The position numbers and the translations under genes are program-made. The notes under the pieces are model-generated. The model saw only the letters and a program-made list of their open reading frames with translations, did not search any database and had not been told where the DNA came from. Source: Acidimicrobium sp. (GTDB taxonomy: Bacteria > Actinomycetota > Acidimicrobiia > Acidimicrobiales > Ilumatobacteraceae). Taken from it: a DNA stretch of 8,640 bases. Below, in pieces: positions 5,096-8,640 of this stretch; within the stretch, counting starts at the first letter, position 1; every line of letters begins with the position of its first letter. The DNA is taken from NCBI GenBank assembly GCA_003535455.1, contig DOHD01000063.1, positions 2,624 to 11,263 of the forward strand, in the 5' to 3' direction.

Positions 5096-7698
5096 AGTGA
5101 TTCAATCGTCGAGCCTTGCGACGCTGCAACTACTCCCCGAAAAAGAGCTGTTACGGCCTGCTCAGCAGTTTGTGAAGTTTGCGAATTTGCAGCGATCAGA
5201 GAAATCTGCCGCAACAAATCGATCAACTGTTTCATTGTTCGAACAAAATCACCGGCCGTCAGATCGTCATCGAGAATGTCGATCAATTCACCGCCACTCG
5301 CCCAGTCATATGTAATTTCCATTAATCCAGCATCGACGGGGCGATGTGGCGCGATACCCGCAAGCTCCTCATCTTTGGCAATCGTCTCGCTCAGCTCTTT
5401 GACAACCTTCCATTGTGTTTGCAGGGTCTTCGGTATACGTGGTTTTGGTGGTTCTTCGGCGCGCCGATATTCATAGACGAAGACACTCAAAAGAGAAGCC
5501 AACTCGGCTGGATTCAGATCATCAAACAATTTCTCAATTAGTGCTTCAGCAATTACAAGGTCTAGTTCGTGAAAAATTCTCGCTAATGAGCGACCCTGGT
5601 CGGTCAACTGCCAGTTCGAAACATAACCACGCCGCTCCATTAGGCGAACTAAGTCATCAAATTGAGCACTTACAGACTGCACCGATTTATCGATGCGCTC
5701 CTCCATCAACTTCAATTCACGGTCAATGCGGTCGGCCGACTTCGCTGCAATCAAACGCCGTTTTAACTCCGGGTCATTAAGTACCGGATGGTCACGCTCG
5801 CCTGACCCGAAACCTCTGCCATTATGCGTCTTGACTTTTGTCCGCTGCACTCGCTGAGCAACTTCTTTTATAAATTTTGGACTAGTCCGTGCATATGAAT
5901 CGGGCAACTTTATAAACCCAATCTTCTGTGGGGGCGACTCAAAATCTCCGACCTGCAGATTAACGATCAATTTACTTGCCGTAACTAATGTCAGTTTTGT
6001 TCCGTTGGTTCGTTGTGCAGTCGCGACCACAGCGGCTTTTATGCTCTGTCGCGGCAGGTTGATCATGTCTCCAAGACTCAATTGTCCTATCGCTTCCTCG
6101 ATTTCGCTTGCATCTGGTCGCAAACTAAATGAACGTCGGTAGTCATCAATGTCGCCGAAATTACTGTGCGCCTGCTCGCGCAATCTGTCGCGCTCTTTGC
6201 CTCGTCGTGCGATGCGAGCTTGAATTTCGACGACATCGCGTCCGCTCTGAAATTGAGCGAACGACAGATTCAACAAATGGTGTGCCTCTTGGCGCGAATG
6301 CGTCTGAATCAAGTTTGCAGCCATGTTATAAGTCGGGCGGAATGCCGACACAAGACGGAATGACCTGCTCATGGCCAAGGCCGCGACTTGATCGAAATTT
6401 ATGAACTGGTTCCACAACACGAGTGCGTGTCCAACGGTGTCGATGCCGCGTCGGCCTGCTCGACCAGTCAATTGCGTATATTCCGAGGCCTTCAACGGCT
6501 GGTGATGTTCGCCTGTGAACTTGGTGATCTTTTCGATTACAACCGCGCGGGCCGGCATGTTCAGCCCCACAGCCAAAGTTTCGGTTGCGAACACCAATCT
6601 CACGAGCCCTTTGATGAAGCATTCTTCGACAATTTCTTTGAACGCTGGCACCAAACCTGCATGGTGAGAGCCGATGCCCGCTTCAAGTTGATTCGCGAAT
6701 CTTGAAAAATTCAGGGCCGCAAGGTCGTCATCGCTAAACATCTCGACTCGGCTGTCTACGATCTCGGCGATTTCGGCGCGTTGTTCGGCATCGGTTAGAC
6801 GCACACCTCCGCGAACACACACCTCGGCTGCTTCGTCGCATTGATTACGGCTAAAAATAAACACAATTGCTGGCAGAAGGTCTTCGTGCTGCAGCAGGTC
6901 AACTACTTCTATGCGGTTTGGCGAAAATAACCTCGAGCGCATTCGTGATGAAAGCGCACGATTCGATCTGCGATTACCGCGACCAACGCTGCGTATATTT
7001 CTGTTTGCCGAAGTCGCCTCGAGTTTTGTTACCTCTTGATTGGGTGCTCCGTTGATAATCGTCTCGAATATCTTGACCTCATGTTCTGCAGCATCACCAA
7101 CAACAAAATGGTTGATCAGTTCGACGGGTCGCTTCTCTTCGACTATTGGCACCGTCTTGCCACGAACTGTGCTTAGCCACTCTGTCACCTCAGTCGCATT
7201 CGAAACAGTCGCGGATAAACAGACCAATTGCACTGTCGGGTCGAGATGGATAATAACTTCTTCCCAAACTGGCCCGCGGTACGCGTCTTGCAAGAAATGT
7301 ACTTCATCTAAGACGACCACGCTCAACTTTGCGAGTGCGTCAGATCTCGCATAAATCATGTTTCGCAAGACTTCGGTCGTCATCACGATAATTGGTGCGG
7401 TCGGATTAACACTGTTATCGCCCGTCAACAAACCAACATCGGTCTTGCCGTAATGTGCAACGAGATCATTGTACTTTTGGTTAGACAACGCCTTGATAGG
7501 TGCGGTATAAAAGGCACGCTGGCCTTGACGGCGCGCCGCTTCTATGGCGTATTCAGCAACAAGTGTCTTGCCCGATCCAGTTGGTGCCGCAACCAAGACC
7601 GACTCACCGCGATCTAAAGCGTCGAGAGCCAATATTTGAAACTTATCGATTGCGAAGTCATATCTCGCAATGAGTTGATCTCGACTGGGTCTTGACAT
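5092..7698 (-). CDS. helY: HelY-type Ski2-like DExH RNA helicase
   Basis: This large superfamily 2 helicase strongly resembles Mycobacterium HelY, an ATP-dependent RNA helicase related to Ski2/Mtr4. Numbered from the far-upstream TTG at 7758 (888 residues), the motifs are: Q-like DKFQ (38-41); Walker A, APTGSGKT (58-65); motif Ia, TAPIKALSNQK (85-95); DEVH box (151-154); SAT (182-184); motif V, ATETLAVGLNMPA (391-403); and motif VI, QLTGRAGRRG (429-438). A basic, arginine-rich linker lies at 253-282, and the long C-terminal region fits the DSHCT-type domain of the family. I prefer the ATG at 7696-7698 (868 residues), because it starts just before the conserved YDFAIDKFQ segment and leaves a 16-base gap after tatC. 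The TTG at 7758 would overlap tatC by 44 bases. Neither has a strong ribosome site. The stop overlaps the next gene's start as GTGA. The likely role is RNA unwinding in RNA processing or decay; adjacency to tatC is a gene-order link, not evidence of a shared function. Confidence 0.95.
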   Translation of the reverse strand: MSRPSRDQLIARYDFAIDKFQILALDALDRGESVLVAAPTGSGKTLVAEYAIEAARRQGQRAFYTAPIKALSNQKYNDLVAHYGKTDVGLLTGDNSVNPTAPIIVMTTEVLRNMIYARSDALAKLSVVVLDEVHFLQDAYRGPVWEEVIIHLDPTVQLVCLSATVSNATEVTEWLSTVRGKTVPIVEEKRPVELINHFVVGDAAEHEVKIFETIINGAPNQEVTKLEATSANRNIRSVGRGNRRSNRALSSRMRSRLFSPNRIEVVDLLQHEDLLPAIVFIFSRNQCDEAAEVCVRGGVRLTDAEQRAEIAEIVDSRVEMFSDDDLAALNFSRFANQLEAGIGSHHAGLVPAFKEIVEECFIKGLVRLVFATETLAVGLNMPARAVVIEKITKFTGEHHQPLKASEYTQLTGRAGRRGIDTVGHALVLWNQFINFDQVAALAMSRSFRLVSAFRPTYNMAANLIQTHSRQEAHHLLNLSFAQFQSGRDVVEIQARIARRGKERDRLREQAHSNFGDIDDYRRSFSLRPDASEIEEAIGQLSLGDMINLPRQSIKAAVVATAQRTNGTKLTLVTASKLIVNLQVGDFESPPQKIGFIKLPDSYARTSPKFIKEVAQRVQRTKVKTHNGRGFGSGERDHPVLNDPELKRRLIAAKSADRIDRELKLMEERIDKSVQSVSAQFDDLVRLMERRGYVSNWQLTDQGRSLARIFHELDLVIAEALIEKLFDDLNPAELASLLSVFVYEYRRAEEPPKPRIPKTLQTQWKVVKELSETIAKDEELAGIAPHRPVDAGLMEITYDWASGGELIDILDDDLTAGDFVRTMKQLIDLLRQISLIAANSQTSQTAEQAVTALFRGVVAASQGSTIESL

Positions 7699-7714
7699 CA
7701 ATGTTCGGAGACGA

Positions 7715-8488
7715 CTATTCGTCTCTACGCGCACGTTTTCGAATGGCAATGAATCCAATCAAAATTGCGACGAAATATAAGAATGTCAACGGCAAACCCA
7801 ATGCCATCAAAGTTATTGGGTCACCACTTGGGGTGATGACGGCAGCAACAAAGAAGATTGCAACGATCGCGATTCGCCATTGCTTGATCAAAGTTTTTGG
7901 TGTCACGACACCAACAAGTTGCAAAAATACAATAAGTAAGGGCGTTAGAAAACCCACTCCAAACGCCAAAATCATCAAAATGACCAAGCTCACATATTTA
8001 GTAATTTGAAAAGCTTGGTTCACCTCGGTGCCTGACCATGAGATCAAGAACTCGAGCGCCTTCGAAAGTGTCCAATATGCGAGCGCACCTCCGGTCGCGA
8101 ACAACACAACAGACGACACAATAAATGGAATCGTGTATTGCTTCTCTTTCTTGTTTAATGCAGGGACGATAAATCGCCAAAGCTGCCAAAGAATTACGGG
8201 TAACGCGACGATAAGTCCGCCATATCCGGCAATCCTCATTCGAGCTGCTAAACCGTCTAGTGGTCCGAGTGCAAATAGTGAACCGTCGCAATTGAAATCG
8301 GGTCGATCTTTGCACAGTTGGCGATAAGGCCGAGTTAAAAACTGCAATACGGGGTCATAAAAAGCAAGAATTGCCGATGCACCAAGCGCAACTGCGATGA
8401 TTGATCGAATAAGTCTCATCCGTAGTTCACCCAGATGCTCTCCAAGTGACATCGTTGTCGAATTCGACTTTGAAGATCTAAACGCCAT
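7715..8488 (-). CDS. tatC: Sec-independent protein translocase subunit TatC
   Basis: This is the six-helix membrane core of the twin-arginine translocase, which recognises RR signal peptides and exports folded proteins. At 257 residues the length is normal. The N-terminal SLGEHLGELRMRL (14-26) holds E21, equivalent to E. coli Glu15. LWRFIVPALNKKEKQ (103-117) holds E115, equivalent to Glu103; both belong to the signal-peptide binding site. P54 in TRPY and ITPSGDPIT (218-226) are further family marks. Membrane helices lie at roughly 27-46, 88-108, 118-140, 165-190, 203-219 and 226-248, and the tail is basic (RKRARRDE). The first external loop carries C59 and C67, which could form a disulfide. 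The start is ATG at 8486-8488, overlapping the upstream stop in TAATG; Met13 (8450-8452) is an alternative. It lies directly upstream of helY. Confidence 0.96.
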   Translation of the reverse strand: MAFRSSKSNSTTMSLGEHLGELRMRLIRSIIAVALGASAILAFYDPVLQFLTRPYRQLCKDRPDFNCDGSLFALGPLDGLAARMRIAGYGGLIVALPVILWQLWRFIVPALNKKEKQYTIPFIVSSVVLFATGGALAYWTLSKALEFLISWSGTEVNQAFQITKYVSLVILMILAFGVGFLTPLLIVFLQLVGVVTPKTLIKQWRIAIVAIFFVAAVITPSGDPITLMALGLPLTFLYFVAILIGFIAIRKRARRDE

Positions 8489-8640
8489 TATGAAACATCG
8501 TCCAACGCATTCATCGACTGTTCGTCTTCGGCTCTCTGTTTCTCCACGCGTTCGCGCGCTATGAGGGCAGCGCGTTCTATTGCATCGGCGATCTCATTGT
8601 CATCCTTACTTTCGTTGACCGCGTTCTCTGAGGCGTCGCC
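8488..8640 (-). CDS. C-terminal fragment of a charged protein upstream of tatC, probably TatA/TatB-type
   Basis: An open frame enters from the right edge and gives 50 residues, from GDASENAVNE to ALDDVS, before a TAA at 8488-8490. The fragment is hydrophilic, rich in Glu, Asp and Arg, and helical in character (for example ADAIERAALIARERVEK). It has no membrane segment. Its stop shares one base with the tatC start (TAATG), so it is the preceding gene of the same operon. In Actinobacteria tatA usually sits immediately upstream of tatC, and TatA/TatB proteins end in a long, charged, poorly conserved cytoplasmic tail, so that is the most likely identity. The diagnostic N-terminal helix and FG motif lie outside the window, and a different upstream gene cannot be excluded. 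The reading frame itself is secure from its clean overlap with tatC; the name rests on position alone. Confidence 0.6.
   Translation of the reverse strand, partial: GDASENAVNESKDDNEIADAIERAALIARERVEKQRAEDEQSMNALDDVS

Noticed and set aside
6326..6622. 98-residue - strand open frame in another frame of helY
   Set aside because: It covers helicase motifs V and VI, which are perfectly read in the helY frame; no frameshift is needed.
7699..7758. TTG-started N-terminal extension of HelY overlapping tatC
   Set aside because: It is possible but not preferred: the added 20 residues have no resemblance to HelY N-termini, while the ATG at 7698 starts just before the conserved region and leaves a normal short gap after tatC.
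7692..8009. 105-residue + strand open frame over the 3' end of tatC
   Set aside because: It lies wholly opposite tatC and the helY start, shows no recognisable domain, and TatC conservation explains the sequence.
1..8640. Defence system, prophage, CRISPR array, transposon or tRNA
   Set aside because: No direct-repeat array, integrase or transposase, terminal inverted repeats or tRNA-like cloverleaf was seen; the Ski2-like helicase is the housekeeping HelY type with a tatC neighbour rather than a defence helicase.

Overview
The window is about 8.6 kb of chromosomal DNA with a base composition close to half G+C (judged by eye). It is almost fully coding: one partial gene lies on the + strand at the left edge and everything else reads on the - strand. 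A TatC gene directly followed by a HelY-type Ski2-like helicase is a gene order I associate with Actinobacteria, where it normally sits downstream of the pafBC region. The moderate G+C and an acidic zinc-ribbon protein resembling actinobacterial DUF4193 suggest a less GC-rich actinobacterium, perhaps in Acidimicrobiia. The phylum is inferred from gene order and protein resemblance; the class is a guess.

Layout, in the direction of - strand transcription (right to left): the C-terminal end of a charged protein, probably a TatA/TatB-type component (8488-8640); tatC (7715-8488); helY (5092-7698, or from 7758); a degenerate diacylglycerol-kinase-fold protein (4466-5095); an M20D amidohydrolase of the PM20D2/AbgB type (3232-4449); a two-domain ThyX-superfamily protein (1540-3135); an acidic zinc-ribbon protein (961-1458); and a GNAT acetyltransferase (491-958). 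The C-terminal part of an enoyl-CoA hydratase (1-488, + strand) converges on the GNAT gene, with two bases between the stop codons.

The first five genes of the - strand are packed as one probable operon: a TAATG junction, a 16-base gap (or 44-base overlap), a GTGA overlap and a 16-base gap. A 96-base gap with a weak terminator-like hairpin separates them from the ThyX-like gene. An 81-base gap follows before the tightly coupled zinc-ribbon/GNAT pair. The run links Tat protein export, RNA helicase activity, a probably inactive lipid-kinase fold and amide hydrolysis; no single pathway joining them is visible.

The two most unusual proteins are the ThyX-like protein, in which the family signature is split between two domains that have each kept a different part, and the DGK-like protein, which follows the kinase fold but has lost the GGDGT, GTGND and DGE motifs. 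No RNA gene, mobile element, CRISPR array or attachment site was seen.
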